NCBI RefSeq assembly: GCF_018638295.1
Contig: NZ_JABTTS010000001.1
Coordinates: 355,236 to 419,235, forward strand
Source: Streptomyces sp. CHD11
GTDB taxonomy: Bacteria; Actinomycetota; Actinomycetes; Streptomycetales; Streptomycetaceae
Reading direction: 5' to 3'
Length of the DNA stretch: 64,000 bases
In this document: one piece after another, positions 17,326-25,650 of the stretch
Position numbering within the stretch: position 1 is the stretch's first letter
Layout of the letters: each line of letters opens with the position of its first letter
Position numbers and translations under genes: made by a program
Notes under the pieces: generated by a model
Seen by the model: the letters and a program-made list of their open reading frames with translations, nothing else
Told to the model about the DNA's origin: nothing
Database searches by the model: none

Positions 17326-18080
17326 TGATCCGCGTCGCCGCCGTGGGGGACATCCACATGAGCCCCGACACCCGGGGCGTGCTGCGTCCCGCGTTCGACA
17401 CCCTGCCCGAGCGGGCCGACCTCCTGCTGCTGGCGGGGGATCTCACCCGGCACGGCACGGTCGGGGAGGCGCGGGTGGTGGCCGACGAGATCCGTGGCCT
17501 CGGGGTGCCGGTGGTCGCGGTGCTCGGCAACCACGACCACCACGACGACCGCCAGGACGAGGTCTCGGACCTGCTGCGGGACGCCGGTGCACAGGTCCTG
17601 GAGGGTGAGTCGGCGGTCGTGCCGGTCGGGGAGGTGCGGGTCGGCGTGGCCGGCACCAAGGGTTTCGGCGGCGGGTTCGTGGGGGCCAGCGCCGGAGAGT
17701 TCGGCGAGCCGGTGATGAAGGAGTTCGTCCGGGTGTCCCGGCGGTGCGCCGACGGTCTGCGGACCGCGCTGGAGCGGCTGGCCGCGGAGGGCTGCGACGT
17801 CCGGATCGCCCTCACCCACTACTCCCCCGTACCCGAGACGCTGGCCGGGGAGCCGCTGGAGATCTATCCGTTCCTGGGCAGTTATCTGCTGGCCGAGGCG
17901 ATCGACACGGCCGGCGCCGACCTCGCCGTGCACGGGCACGCGCACGCGGGCACGGAGCACGGCATGACCACGGGCGGGGTCAAGGTGCGCAATGTCGCCC
18001 AGCCGGTCATCGGCCGCGCGTTCCACGTGTACCACCTGCCGGTCCGCGAACGCGTCGGCGCCGGGACGCCGGCCGTCTGA
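17325..18080 (+). CDS. Calcineurin-like metallophosphoesterase
   Basis: This predicted cytosolic metal-dependent phosphoesterase has 251 residues. All family blocks are present: VGDIHMS, LLLAGDLTRHG, VLGNHDHHDD, ALTHYSPVP and VHGHAHAGTEHG, which supply the two-metal site. The substrate is unknown. The ATG at 17325 overlaps the BON gene's TGA and has GGAGGAG five bases upstream; a GTG one codon earlier is also possible. The three-gene unit NTase-BON-phosphoesterase looks like one operon in which a nucleotidyl transfer and a phosphoester cleavage could be opposed (inference). Confidence 0.9.
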   Translation: MIRVAAVGDIHMSPDTRGVLRPAFDTLPERADLLLLAGDLTRHGTVGEARVVADEIRGLGVPVVAVLGNHDHHDDRQDEVSDLLRDAGAQVLEGESAVVPVGEVRVGVAGTKGFGGGFVGASAGEFGEPVMKEFVRVSRRCADGLRTALERLAAEGCDVRIALTHYSPVPETLAGEPLEIYPFLGSYLLAEAIDTAGADLAVHGHAHAGTEHGMTTGGVKVRNVAQPVIGRAFHVYHLPVRERVGAGTPAV

Positions 18081-18105
18081 CCCCGTATCCCGCACCCCGC
18101 ACCCC

Positions 18106-18153
18106 GCACCGGCACCGGCACCGGCACCGGCACCGGCACCGGCACCGGCACCG
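18106..18153. repeat. Eight perfect copies of GCACCG
   Basis: A 48-bp hexanucleotide microsatellite lies 25 bp downstream of the metallophosphoesterase stop, flanked by degenerate CGCACCC units. It has no coding potential of note and is likely slippage-prone. Confidence 0.95.
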
Positions 18154-18321
18154 CAGGTAAGCACCGGCGGCGCTCCTCCCGGTGACCGGGGCAGGCGTGC
18201 CCGCACCGCCCCGTACCCCTCTCGTGGGAACACCCGGCACGGCACACCCCTTTTGGTCATTTTGTCTGCTTAGCATGCAGGCTTCCGTGCCCTGTGCTGA
18301 TCCCGTAGGAGAGGACCCCAG

Positions 18322-19983
18322 ATGGCGCTGTCGGGCCGTCCCGGACCGTCGTCCGCGCTCGCCTCCACCCCCCACGACGCCGAACTGCGCACCGCCGCAC
18401 GGCATCTGGCCCGCCGTCGCTTCCTGACCGTCGCCGCCGCGGCCACCCTCGCCTTCACCACCCAGCTGCCCGCGCGCGGCGCCTTCGCCGCGCCCCGGCT
18501 CGACGCGGCCCGGATCACCGAGGACCCCTTCACCCTCGGCGTCGCCTCCGGGGACCCGCTGCCCGGCTCGGTGCTCATCTGGACCCGGCTCGCCCCGGAG
18601 CCCTTCACACCGGACGGGGGCCTGGGGCAGCAGCGGGTGGAGGTCTCCTGGGAAGTGGCCCTCGACGAGTCGTTCGCGCTGGTGGTGCGGCGGGGCACCC
18701 TCCTCGCCCTTCCCGAGTACGCGCACAGCGTGCGCGTCGACGTGACGGGCCTGGAACCGGGCAGCCAGTACTACTACCGGTTCCGCACGGGCACCTGGAT
18801 CAGCCCCGCCGGCCGCACCCGCACCGCTCCCCCGGCCGGCGGTGACACCACGGGCCTGCGGCTCGCCGCGGTCGCCTGCCAGGCGTACCACCACGGTTAC
18901 TACACCGCGCACGGACATCTCGCGCGGGAGGACGTCGACGTGGTGTTCCACCTCGGCGACTACCTGTACGAGTACGCCGTCGACTCCGCGGGCGGGGCCC
19001 GCGGCTACACCGACGTCACGCTGCCGGCCGAGTTCAACCGCGAGACGACGACCCTGGCCGACTACCGGATGCGGTACGCGCTCTACAAGAGCGACCCCGA
19101 CCTGCGCGCCGTGCACGCCGCGCACCCGTTCGTCGTCACCTGGGACGACCACGAGACCGAGAACAACTACGCGGCCGCCATCGACGAGAACGGCAGCGAC
19201 CCGGCCCGGTTCCTGACCCGCAGGGCCGCCGCCTACCGCGCCTACTGGGAGAACCAGCCACTGCGCGCCGACCAGCTGCCCGAGGGCCCCGACGCGCAGC
19301 TCTTCCGCCGGCTGCGCTGGGGCACCCTCGCCCAGTTCGACATCCTCGACACCCGGCAGTACCGCTCCGACCAGGCCTACGGCGACACCGTGCACGCCCC
19401 CGGGCCGGAATCGGACGATCCGGCGCGCAGCCTCACCGGGGACGCCCAGGAGCGGTGGCTGGTCGACGGGTGGAGGACCTCCGACGCGCTGTGGAACGTG
19501 ATGCCCCAGCAGGTCACCTTCTGCCAGCGCAAGATGGATCTGAACGCCGAGGCGAAGATGTCGATGGACGCCTGGGACGGTTACCGCGCGAACCGCGGCC
19601 GGCTCGTCGCCGGCGCGAAGGCGGCCGGTGTCGACAACTGGCTGGTCCTCACCGGTGACGTCCATGTCGGGTACGCCTTCGACATCAAGGACGACTTCGA
19701 CGACCCCGGCTCCCCCACCCTGGGTACGGAGCTGACGTGCACCTCCGTGGCCAGCGGCATGAACGGGACGGAGCACCCGGCCAACTGGGACACGTACATG
19801 CGGGCCAATCCGCACCTCAGGTTCTACGACGGCCGGCGCGGCTACGTACGCGTGGAGCTGGGCCGGGAGCACGCCCGCGCCGACTTCCGGGTCGTCCCGG
19901 CCGTGACGACACCGGGCGCCCCGGTCACGACGGCCGCCTCCTTCGTCACGGAGGCCGGCTCGCCCGGACTGACACCCGTGTGA
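18322..19983 (+). CDS. phoD: Secreted alkaline phosphatase/phosphodiesterase PhoD
   Basis: This exported phosphoesterase has 553 residues. The N-terminus carries a twin-arginine signal (ARRRFLTVAAAATLAF, about residues 31-46, cleavage near AFA-AP). A fibronectin-like N-domain with TLGVASGDPLPGSVLIWTRL comes next, then the catalytic domain: VFHLGDYLYEY, TWDDHETENNY, and VLTGDVHVGYAF near the C-terminus. PhoD releases phosphate from phosphodiesters such as teichoic acids and uses Fe/Ca. The ATG has AGGAGAGGA upstream. The AT-rich leader (18250-18285) should hold the promoter, but I see no clear tandem PHO box. Confidence 0.93.
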   Translation: MALSGRPGPSSALASTPHDAELRTAARHLARRRFLTVAAAATLAFTTQLPARGAFAAPRLDAARITEDPFTLGVASGDPLPGSVLIWTRLAPEPFTPDGGLGQQRVEVSWEVALDESFALVVRRGTLLALPEYAHSVRVDVTGLEPGSQYYYRFRTGTWISPAGRTRTAPPAGGDTTGLRLAAVACQAYHHGYYTAHGHLAREDVDVVFHLGDYLYEYAVDSAGGARGYTDVTLPAEFNRETTTLADYRMRYALYKSDPDLRAVHAAHPFVVTWDDHETENNYAAAIDENGSDPARFLTRRAAAYRAYWENQPLRADQLPEGPDAQLFRRLRWGTLAQFDILDTRQYRSDQAYGDTVHAPGPESDDPARSLTGDAQERWLVDGWRTSDALWNVMPQQVTFCQRKMDLNAEAKMSMDAWDGYRANRGRLVAGAKAAGVDNWLVLTGDVHVGYAFDIKDDFDDPGSPTLGTELTCTSVASGMNGTEHPANWDTYMRANPHLRFYDGRRGYVRVELGREHARADFRVVPAVTTPGAPVTTAASFVTEAGSPGLTPV

Positions 19984-20145
19984 CCCGTCCGGGTGCCCGC
20001 GGGCCTCACGCGCCTACTGCACTTGGCGTCCGTTCATGTCTCCAAAGCGCTAACCCCGGCGTGTCCTGACATCGTGTCGGGCGCGCCGGGAAAGGCCTGA
20101 GTCTCCTCGGCAGCTTCGCCGCCCCGAACGAAGGAGACGTACCGA

Positions 20146-21516
20146 ATGGTCCCCAGTCACGTCCGGACCGCGCGCCGCACGGCCCTCACCGCGCTCGGCG
20201 CCCTCGTCCTCGCCGGACTCCCCTCCTCCGCGGCGGCCGACCCCACGCCCGCGGCGGGGCCGCCGCCGAGCGCGGCCCAGACCCTGGGCGCGGACCGGCC
20301 GTCCCCCCACCTCCTCAGCGCCCTCCAGCGCGACCTGGGCCTGGATGCGCGGCAGGCCTCCGAACGCCTGGTCAACGAGGCCGAGGCGGGCGCACGCGCG
20401 GGCCGGCTGCGCAACGCCCTGGGCGAGCGGTTCGCCGGGGCCTGGGTGCACGGCGACACCTCCGGTGAGCTCACGGTCGCCACGACCGACGCCCTGGACG
20501 TGCCGGCCATCGAGGCCCAGGGCGCCACGGCCCAGGTGGTCGAGCGGACGCTGGCAGAACTGCGGGCGGCGAAGCGGAAGCTGGACACGGCGGCCACCGG
20601 CGTCGAGACCCTCGACACACCGGTCTGGTACATCGACGTGGCGAAGAACCGGATCATGGTGCAGGCGACCAGCCAGGCCGCCGGCGCCGCCTTCGTGAAG
20701 GCCGCCGGGCTCGCAGGGGAGGACGTCGGCGTGCGAATGACGGCCGAACGGCCGCGGCTGCTGCAGGACATCACCGGTGGCGACGCCTTCTACATCAACG
20801 ACTCCGCGCGCTGCTCCGTCGGCTTCTCCGTCACCAGGGGCGCGCAGGCGGGCTTCGTCACCGCCGGGCACTGCGGCAGACCGGGCGCGACGAGCACCGG
20901 CTACGACCGCACCGCGCAGGGCACCTTCCAGGCCTCCACCTTCCCCGGCGAGGACATGGCGTGGGTGGCCACGAACGACCAGTGGACGCCCACACCGCGG
21001 GTGAAGGCGCAGGACGGCCAGGAGGTGCAGGTCACCGGTTCGGCACAGGCGCTCGTCGGGGCGTCGGTGTGCCGTTCCGGCTCGACCACCGGATGGCACT
21101 GCGGGACCGTCGAGCAGCACGACACGAGCGTCAGCTACGCGGAGGGCAGGGTCGACGGGCTGACCCGGACGACGGTCTGCGCCGAGCCGGGAGACTCGGG
21201 CGGGCCGTATCTCGCGGGCGCGCAGGCACAGGGAGTCACCTCGGGCGGTTCCGGTGACTGCACCCGGGGCGGTACGACGTTCTACCAGCCGGTCAACCCG
21301 ATCCTGAGCGACTTCGGGCTCACGCTGACCACCGCGGCCGCGCAGACCACACCGGGCTCGCCGGAGGACGGTTCCGAGGCGTGGACGGCCGGCCGGGTCT
21401 ACGAGGCGGGCACGACGGTGACCCGGGACGGCGTGACGTACCAGTGTCTGCAGACCCACCAGGCGCAGGGTGTGTGGGCGCCCGCCGGTACCCCGGCGCT
21501 GTGGCAGCGGCTCTGA
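20146..21516 (+). CDS. Streptogrisin C-type secreted serine protease with chitin-binding module
   Basis: The 456-residue preproprotein carries a signal peptide (1-31, SSAAA-DP), an alpha-lytic-protease-type propeptide (about 40-210, with FAGAWVHGDTSGELTVATTD), and an S1 protease domain whose triad is His242 (TAGHCG), Asp270 (GEDMAW) and Ser351 (GDSGGP). After a TTPGSPEDGSE linker comes a CBM5/12-type module (about 410-456, AWTAGRVYEAGTTV and YQCLQTHQAQGVW). This is the domain order of S. griseus protease C. The ATG is preceded by GAAGGAGA. The protein likely binds chitinous material and degrades associated protein. Confidence 0.95.
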   Translation: MVPSHVRTARRTALTALGALVLAGLPSSAAADPTPAAGPPPSAAQTLGADRPSPHLLSALQRDLGLDARQASERLVNEAEAGARAGRLRNALGERFAGAWVHGDTSGELTVATTDALDVPAIEAQGATAQVVERTLAELRAAKRKLDTAATGVETLDTPVWYIDVAKNRIMVQATSQAAGAAFVKAAGLAGEDVGVRMTAERPRLLQDITGGDAFYINDSARCSVGFSVTRGAQAGFVTAGHCGRPGATSTGYDRTAQGTFQASTFPGEDMAWVATNDQWTPTPRVKAQDGQEVQVTGSAQALVGASVCRSGSTTGWHCGTVEQHDTSVSYAEGRVDGLTRTTVCAEPGDSGGPYLAGAQAQGVTSGGSGDCTRGGTTFYQPVNPILSDFGLTLTTAAAQTTPGSPEDGSEAWTAGRVYEAGTTVTRDGVTYQCLQTHQAQGVWAPAGTPALWQRL

Positions 21517-21524
21517 CCGCCTGA

Positions 21525-21560
21525 ACGGTGGGGGGCCGGCCGGGGCCGGCGCCCCACCGT
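21525..21560. terminator. Strong bidirectional terminator hairpin
   Basis: A 16-bp stem with a single mismatch and a CGGG loop (ACGGTGGGG at one end, CCCCACCGT at the other) lies exactly between the convergent protease and serine-hydrolase genes. Confidence 0.85.
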
Positions 21561-21564
21561 CCGG

Positions 21565-22659
21565 TCACTCCTCGGCGAGCAGGGCGTACGCCGTGGCGAG
21601 AAACGGGTCGCGGGCGCGGAAGCGGCGGGTGCAGACCGCGGCCAGGGCGGTGCCGGTGCCGGGCCGGAAGCCGAGGAACGTCTGCTGTCCGAGGGTCGCC
21701 CCGCTGTGGAAGTAGAGCGGACCGCCGTCCGTGGGATGCCGGAACCAGGCGACGGTGTGCACATGCCGGTGCCCGGGTCCGCGGCGCAGCACGGGCGTGC
21801 GCACGGCGTGCAGCGCGCCGGCCAGTGGGGGGCACCGGGCGGGGTCGAGATGGGCTTCGAGGAAGGTGAGCAGGTCGTGCGGGGTCGCCCGGACGGCGCC
21901 GGCCGCCTGGAAGCCGCCCGCGTCGAAGCCGGGCACGGTGGTCGTGCCGTCCTTGCCGTGCCCGGTGGCGTCCGTTCCGGCACCGGCGCCGGCCCGCGGC
22001 GCGGTGTGCCGCAGGCCGAGGGGCCGCAGCAGCCGGCCGGTGACCAGGTCCGGCCACGGGGTGCCGGTGGCGGCCGCCAGGGCGTGACCGAGCACGGCGA
22101 CGCCGAAGTTGGAGTAGCGCCAGCGGGCGCCGGGCCGGTGGCGGGGGCGGTGACGCAGGAAGGCGTCGATCACCCGCGCGTCGGGGAACCGGGCGTAGGG
22201 GTTGCTGCGCCAGGCGGGCAGGGCCCGCGGGTAGAAGGAGACGGGGAGCGCGGGCAGCCCGGCGGTGTGGGTGACGAGGTGGGCGAGGGTGACCGGGTCG
22301 GTACCGGGCGGGCGGCCGCCGTCGAGGAGGGTGACGGCCGGTTCCCCGCCGGAGAGCAGCCCCTCGTCCATCAGCTCGGCCAGCAGCAGCCCGGTGAACG
22401 TCTTGGTGGCCGAACCGGCCTCGTACCGCAGGGTGTCGCGGGGGTACGGCGGTGGCGGTGCGGTCCCCCCGGTGCGTACGGTGCGCCGGCCGTCGCGGGA
22501 GAGGGCGAACACGGCATCGGGCGCGTCCGACGCGGCGACGGCACGCTCGAGCCGTTCACCCCGGTCCCCGTCGTCCCGGTCCCGGCCGTGCCCCGCCTCC
22601 GGCCCGGCCTCCCCGTCGGACACCCGGCCCGGCCAGGACACCCGGGACGCGGTCGTCAT
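21565..22659 (-). CDS. Beta-lactamase-fold serine hydrolase
   Basis: The 364-residue product belongs to the class C/PBP4*-like hydrolases. The nucleophile Ser83 and Lys86 form SATK, Tyr182-Ser-Asn184 is the YxN element, and His318-Ser-Gly replaces KTG. No signal peptide is evident: the N-terminal 40 residues are charged and Gly/Asp-rich. Possible activities are D-amino-acid peptidase, amidase or esterase. The start lies in a 33-bp repeat and has no ribosome site; translation may depend on coupling to the preceding gene, which ends 37 bases away. Its place at the end of the P450/peptide operon suggests a tailoring or cleavage step (inference). Confidence 0.82.
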   Translation of the reverse strand: MTTASRVSWPGRVSDGEAGPEAGHGRDRDDGDRGERLERAVAASDAPDAVFALSRDGRRTVRTGGTAPPPPYPRDTLRYEAGSATKTFTGLLLAELMDEGLLSGGEPAVTLLDGGRPPGTDPVTLAHLVTHTAGLPALPVSFYPRALPAWRSNPYARFPDARVIDAFLRHRPRHRPGARWRYSNFGVAVLGHALAAATGTPWPDLVTGRLLRPLGLRHTAPRAGAGAGTDATGHGKDGTTTVPGFDAGGFQAAGAVRATPHDLLTFLEAHLDPARCPPLAGALHAVRTPVLRRGPGHRHVHTVAWFRHPTDGGPLYFHSGATLGQQTFLGFRPGTGTALAAVCTRRFRARDPFLATAYALLAEE

Positions 22660-22712
22660 GACGCCCGGGCCGGCCCGGGCGCCCGGGACACGGCCGTCAT
22701 GACGCCCGGGCC
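22639..22712. repeat. Imperfect 33-bp direct repeat at a gene junction
   Basis: Two copies (22639-22671 and 22680-22712) with about four mismatches share GTCATGACGCCCGGGCC. One copy supplies the start codon region of the serine hydrolase, the other the last codons and stop of the upstream unknown gene. It looks like a local duplication that shaped the junction. Confidence 0.8.
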
Positions 22713-23614
22713 AGTTCGGTGAGCGCCCGGGACGTGGCCAGTACGGAGGCGAAGGCGGCGACCAGTGTCGAGTGGTAGACGACGTCGAACACCGCTTCCT
22801 CGTCGCCGTCGGGCATCGTGCGGATCGCGGGCATGGCGCCGTCCGGCTGCTGCGCGGCGGCGAAGGCCGTCCAGGCCGGTTCGTCCAGGGTGGGGCGGGG
22901 CAGACAGGCGTCGACCACGAGGAGTTCGCCGAGCAGGTCCCAGCGCTGGAGGTCGAGCCAGTCGTCGATCCAGGCCGGCAGCCAGGTGGCGAGGTAGTCG
23001 GCGATGTCCGGGGGCAGACCCTCGGGGTGCTCGCCCCAGTCGGTCAGATGGAACACGCAGTGCGTGATGTCGTAGCCGATGTGGCCCTCGACGGTCCAGG
23101 GTTCGGGAGTGCGGGCCAGCCAGGTGGTGCGCAGCGCCTCGGACTCGGCGGGCAGCGGGGTGAGTCCGAAGCGGCGCTGGAACGCGGAGAGGCCGAGCCG
23201 GCGGGTGGGGGTCGTCTCGAAGGCCTGCCAGCTGTCCAGCCGGTGGTTCAGCACGGCGGCCCGCTCCACCTCGGGCTGGCTGTAACCGAGCTCCCGGAAC
23301 GGCAGGTACACCTCGAACGGGATGGGCGAGGCCGGTTCCGTCCGCTGACCGCGCACCAGCATGGTGCCGCCGTCCAGGGTCTCGCGCCAGACGTGGTCGA
23401 GGAGCTGACGGGCCAGCTGCGCCTGGCGGGATCCGGCGACCCCCTCGCGGAACAGCACCTTGCAGACCAGGGCGAGTTCGCCGACGGGTTTGAAGCGTTC
23501 CAGGAAGCCCACCTCCGGGTCCACGTCGGGTTCCAGCCGGAAGCCGTCGCGGTGCGCCCAGAGCCATTCCATGGCGCCGACTCCGACGGTGTGGATCAGG
23601 CGGGTGTCGGTCAT
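22697..23614 (-). CDS. Unknown protein C, paralogue of its neighbour (23611-24612)
   Basis: The 305-residue soluble protein belongs to no family I can name with confidence. It is clearly related to the gene upstream: both share YDITHCVFHLTDWG / YALTHVVFHLTDWG, LPPD followed by YL and a WLP motif, and a C-terminal YHSTLVAAFASVL / YHSTLMAAFAAVL. Repeated Trp/His/Leu-rich helices suggest an all-alpha fold. Invariant His (twice), Asp and Trp in the THxVFHLTDWG block could be catalytic. The ATG at 23614 overlaps the upstream stop by 4 bases (ATGA). With the peptide and P450 genes it forms an apparent leftward operon. Confidence 0.8.
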   Translation of the reverse strand: MTDTRLIHTVGVGAMEWLWAHRDGFRLEPDVDPEVGFLERFKPVGELALVCKVLFREGVAGSRQAQLARQLLDHVWRETLDGGTMLVRGQRTEPASPIPFEVYLPFRELGYSQPEVERAAVLNHRLDSWQAFETTPTRRLGLSAFQRRFGLTPLPAESEALRTTWLARTPEPWTVEGHIGYDITHCVFHLTDWGEHPEGLPPDIADYLATWLPAWIDDWLDLQRWDLLGELLVVDACLPRPTLDEPAWTAFAAAQQPDGAMPAIRTMPDGDEEAVFDVVYHSTLVAAFASVLATSRALTELARAS

Positions 23615-24612
23615 GCCGGCGCTCCTTGTCCGCCGTGCCGGTGCCGCGCGCCGGGGCCCGCGGGGGGTGCGGCGGGGCGTTCGCTGGTCAGTACGGCCGC
23701 GAAGGCGGCCATGAGGGTGGAGTGGTAGTGGTGCAGGAAATAGTGCTCGCCGCCAGGCTGTTCGGGGCCCTCGCCGGGGCCGCCGGGCACGGCTGCGCGG
23801 CGTTCCAGGGGGAGTTCGCCGGTGGGACGCCGGGCCGCGCCGATCCGCCGCCAGGCGTCGAGGGGCGGCGGGTCACCGGCCGGGCGGGCCACGACCGCGG
23901 CCACGGCGAGGAGTTCGGCGCTCAGGTCCCACATCCCGGCCTCCAGACAGGTGTCGAGCCAGGGCGGCAGCCAGTCGGTCAGATAGCCGGCGAGGTCCGG
24001 CGGCAGACCTCCGGCGTCGCGGCCCCAGTCGGTGAGGTGGAAGACGACGTGGGTGAGGGCGTATCCGGCGTCACGTCCGAAGGTCCAGGGCTCGGGCAGG
24101 CCGCCGAGCCAGGTCCGCGGCGGTCCGGGCGCGGGACGGTGGATGCCGCAGCGTTCCTCGGCGCGCAGGACGCCGAGCCTCCGGGTGGGGTCCTGTTCGG
24201 TGAGCCGCCAGCCCCGGGTGCGCGCGACCACGGCCGCCGCCTGCTCGAAGGCGGGGTGCCGGAACCCGGCCGAGGCCAGGGCCGCGTACACCTCCAGCGG
24301 GTAGGTGGCGAACGGCTCCAGCCGTTGCAGCCGCAGGAACAGTTCACCCTCCTCCGTCTCCCGCCAGGCGAGGTCCAGCAGGGAACGGGCGCGGGCGTGG
24401 AGGGGGTCGGCGGGGGCGGTGTGGCGGGCCACGGTCGCACAGACCTGGGCCAGTTCGCCCAGCGGCTTCCAACTGCGGTCGACCTCGCCGTCCACGGCGA
24501 GCGCGTCGTCGCCCAGCGCGAAGCCGGCGCGGTGGGCGTCCGCCCACTCCAGGGCGTCCTCGGCGACGCGCCGGATGTCCCGGAGATCCCGGAGGCCGTC
24601 GGGCGGGGTCAC
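23611..24612 (-). CDS. Unknown protein B, paralogue of its neighbour (22697-23614)
   Basis: I start this gene at the GTG at 24612, which overlaps the preceding stop in a GTGA arrangement and has GGAG upstream; the frame is open further 5' but that part overlaps the upstream gene. The 333-residue product has the same THVVFHLTDWG, LPPDLAGYLTDWLPPWLD and HYHSTLMAAFAAVLTSER blocks as its downstream neighbour. An N-terminal helix pair (VAEDALEWADAHRAGFALG) aligns with the neighbour's GAMEWLWAHRDGFRLE. There is no signal or membrane segment. It is translationally coupled on both sides. Function unknown; possibly a heteromeric partner of its paralogue. Confidence 0.8.
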   Translation of the reverse strand: MTPPDGLRDLRDIRRVAEDALEWADAHRAGFALGDDALAVDGEVDRSWKPLGELAQVCATVARHTAPADPLHARARSLLDLAWRETEEGELFLRLQRLEPFATYPLEVYAALASAGFRHPAFEQAAAVVARTRGWRLTEQDPTRRLGVLRAEERCGIHRPAPGPPRTWLGGLPEPWTFGRDAGYALTHVVFHLTDWGRDAGGLPPDLAGYLTDWLPPWLDTCLEAGMWDLSAELLAVAAVVARPAGDPPPLDAWRRIGAARRPTGELPLERRAAVPGGPGEGPEQPGGEHYFLHHYHSTLMAAFAAVLTSERPAAPPAGPGARHRHGGQGAPA

Positions 24613-25301
24613 ACCAGCGCTCCGGCGCGGACCATCCGGGCGGCCTGTACCTGGAGGGCGACGAGGGGGTCCCGTCCGCCCATCAGTTCCACGAAGTCGA
24701 GACCCGCTTCGAGACCGACCGTGTCCGGCACACCGGGCAGCAGGGTCAGCCAGCGGCCGGCGCCGGCGGCCTGCCGCCAGTCCCTGCGGCGCACCGCGCG
24801 GACGAATCCGCGGGCCACGTCCACGGGCCGGCGTGCGGCCAGGTCGCCCACCGCGCACTGCTCGCCGGGCAGCGCGAGCGGGGCGAGCACCGCGAGTTGG
24901 TGGGTGAGGACCTGCCAGCCCGCCCCGTCGAGCCATCCGGTGTCCGGTTCCGCGGACGGTCCGGTGGCGGCGGAGGGGTCGAGCCGCCGGAGGGTGCGTG
25001 CCATGCCCCAGTGGCTCCAGCGGACGGTGGGCGCGGCGTCCGCGCGTGGCGGATGGGCCTCGACGGCCTTGCGGAACACGGCCACGTCCGCCGGGTCGGG
25101 CGGGGTGCGCAGCAATGCGCCGGGCAGCAACGCGTCGGCTCCCAGCACGCGTACGGCGGCGAGTGCGAGGTCTCCCGCTTCTCCGTCGGCCCCCGGGGGG
25201 ACCACGTGCGGGTGGCCCCCGCCCCGAAGGGCGGAGACCACACCGGAAGCGAGGTCCTGCACCGCGGCCTGCAATCGGGTCGAAGTGCCTGACTGCTCCA
25301 T
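24609..25301 (-). CDS. Unknown protein A downstream of the small peptide gene
   Basis: The 230-residue soluble protein has no recognised domain. Visible features are a short polar N-terminus, ALRGGGHPHVVPPG, the segment WSHWGMARTLRRLD, and a helical C-terminal half (QVLTHQLAVLAPLALPGEQC, DVARGFVRAVRRRDWRQAAG). The ATG at 25301 has GGGAG at 7 bases and lies 22 bases after the peptide stop. The stop overlaps the next gene by 4 bases. Its position between the peptide and the paralogous pair suggests a joint role with them. Confidence 0.78.
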   Translation of the reverse strand: MEQSGTSTRLQAAVQDLASGVVSALRGGGHPHVVPPGADGEAGDLALAAVRVLGADALLPGALLRTPPDPADVAVFRKAVEAHPPRADAAPTVRWSHWGMARTLRRLDPSAATGPSAEPDTGWLDGAGWQVLTHQLAVLAPLALPGEQCAVGDLAARRPVDVARGFVRAVRRRDWRQAAGAGRWLTLLPGVPDTVGLEAGLDFVELMGGRDPLVALQVQAARMVRAGALV

Positions 25302-25323
25302 CTGACTACTCCCGTCGATCCGT

Positions 25324-25509
25324 TCAGCCCTTCTTCGGGCGCGGGGTCGGGGGCGACAGCAGCAGCTTGGTCGCACCGGAGAGCAGAGCCAGCGCGGCGC
25401 ACTGACGGCTGTCGCGGTACACACCGTCGGCCTCGGCCGGGTCGAGAGCCGCCTCGATGTCGAGGCTCCTGACGTCGGTGAGCTCTTCGGTGATCTTTTC
25501 GGAACGCAT
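25324..25509 (-). CDS. 61-residue peptide gene, candidate modified-peptide precursor or small partner
   Basis: This is a well-supported small gene: ATG 25509 is preceded by GGGAG at 8 bases and by about 100 bp of AT-richer, promoter-like DNA. The product has an acidic N-terminal half (MRSEKITEELTDVRSLDIEA, then ALDPAEADG), a single Cys (RQCAALALLSG), a hydrophobic stretch ending KLLLS, and a basic/Pro tail PPTPRPKKG. An acidic leader before a distinct tail, followed directly by unknown enzyme-like genes and next to a P450, is what a ribosomally made, modified peptide precursor looks like. A structural subunit is equally possible. I see no known core motif. Confidence 0.75.
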   Translation of the reverse strand: MRSEKITEELTDVRSLDIEAALDPAEADGVYRDSRQCAALALLSGATKLLLSPPTPRPKKG

Positions 25510-25650
25510 AACACCATCTCCCTGAGGCGTAGCGAGTACGTTCGCTTTCCAGAATCACCCGAATCGGACAAATCACGCCACTTTTCCCGCACTTACTTTC
25601 GTCACTTCTTCAACATGCCGGGGGGTGGCGGCGGCACGGAACACAGCGGG

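Noticed and set aside
18106..18153. Tandem repeats as a CRISPR array
   Set aside because: Units of 6, 13, 14 and 15 bp in the window are directly adjacent with no spacers and no cas genes.
18081..18321. PHO box upstream of phoD
   Set aside because: I looked for tandem GTTCACC-like units and found none convincing, so PhoP control is not claimed.
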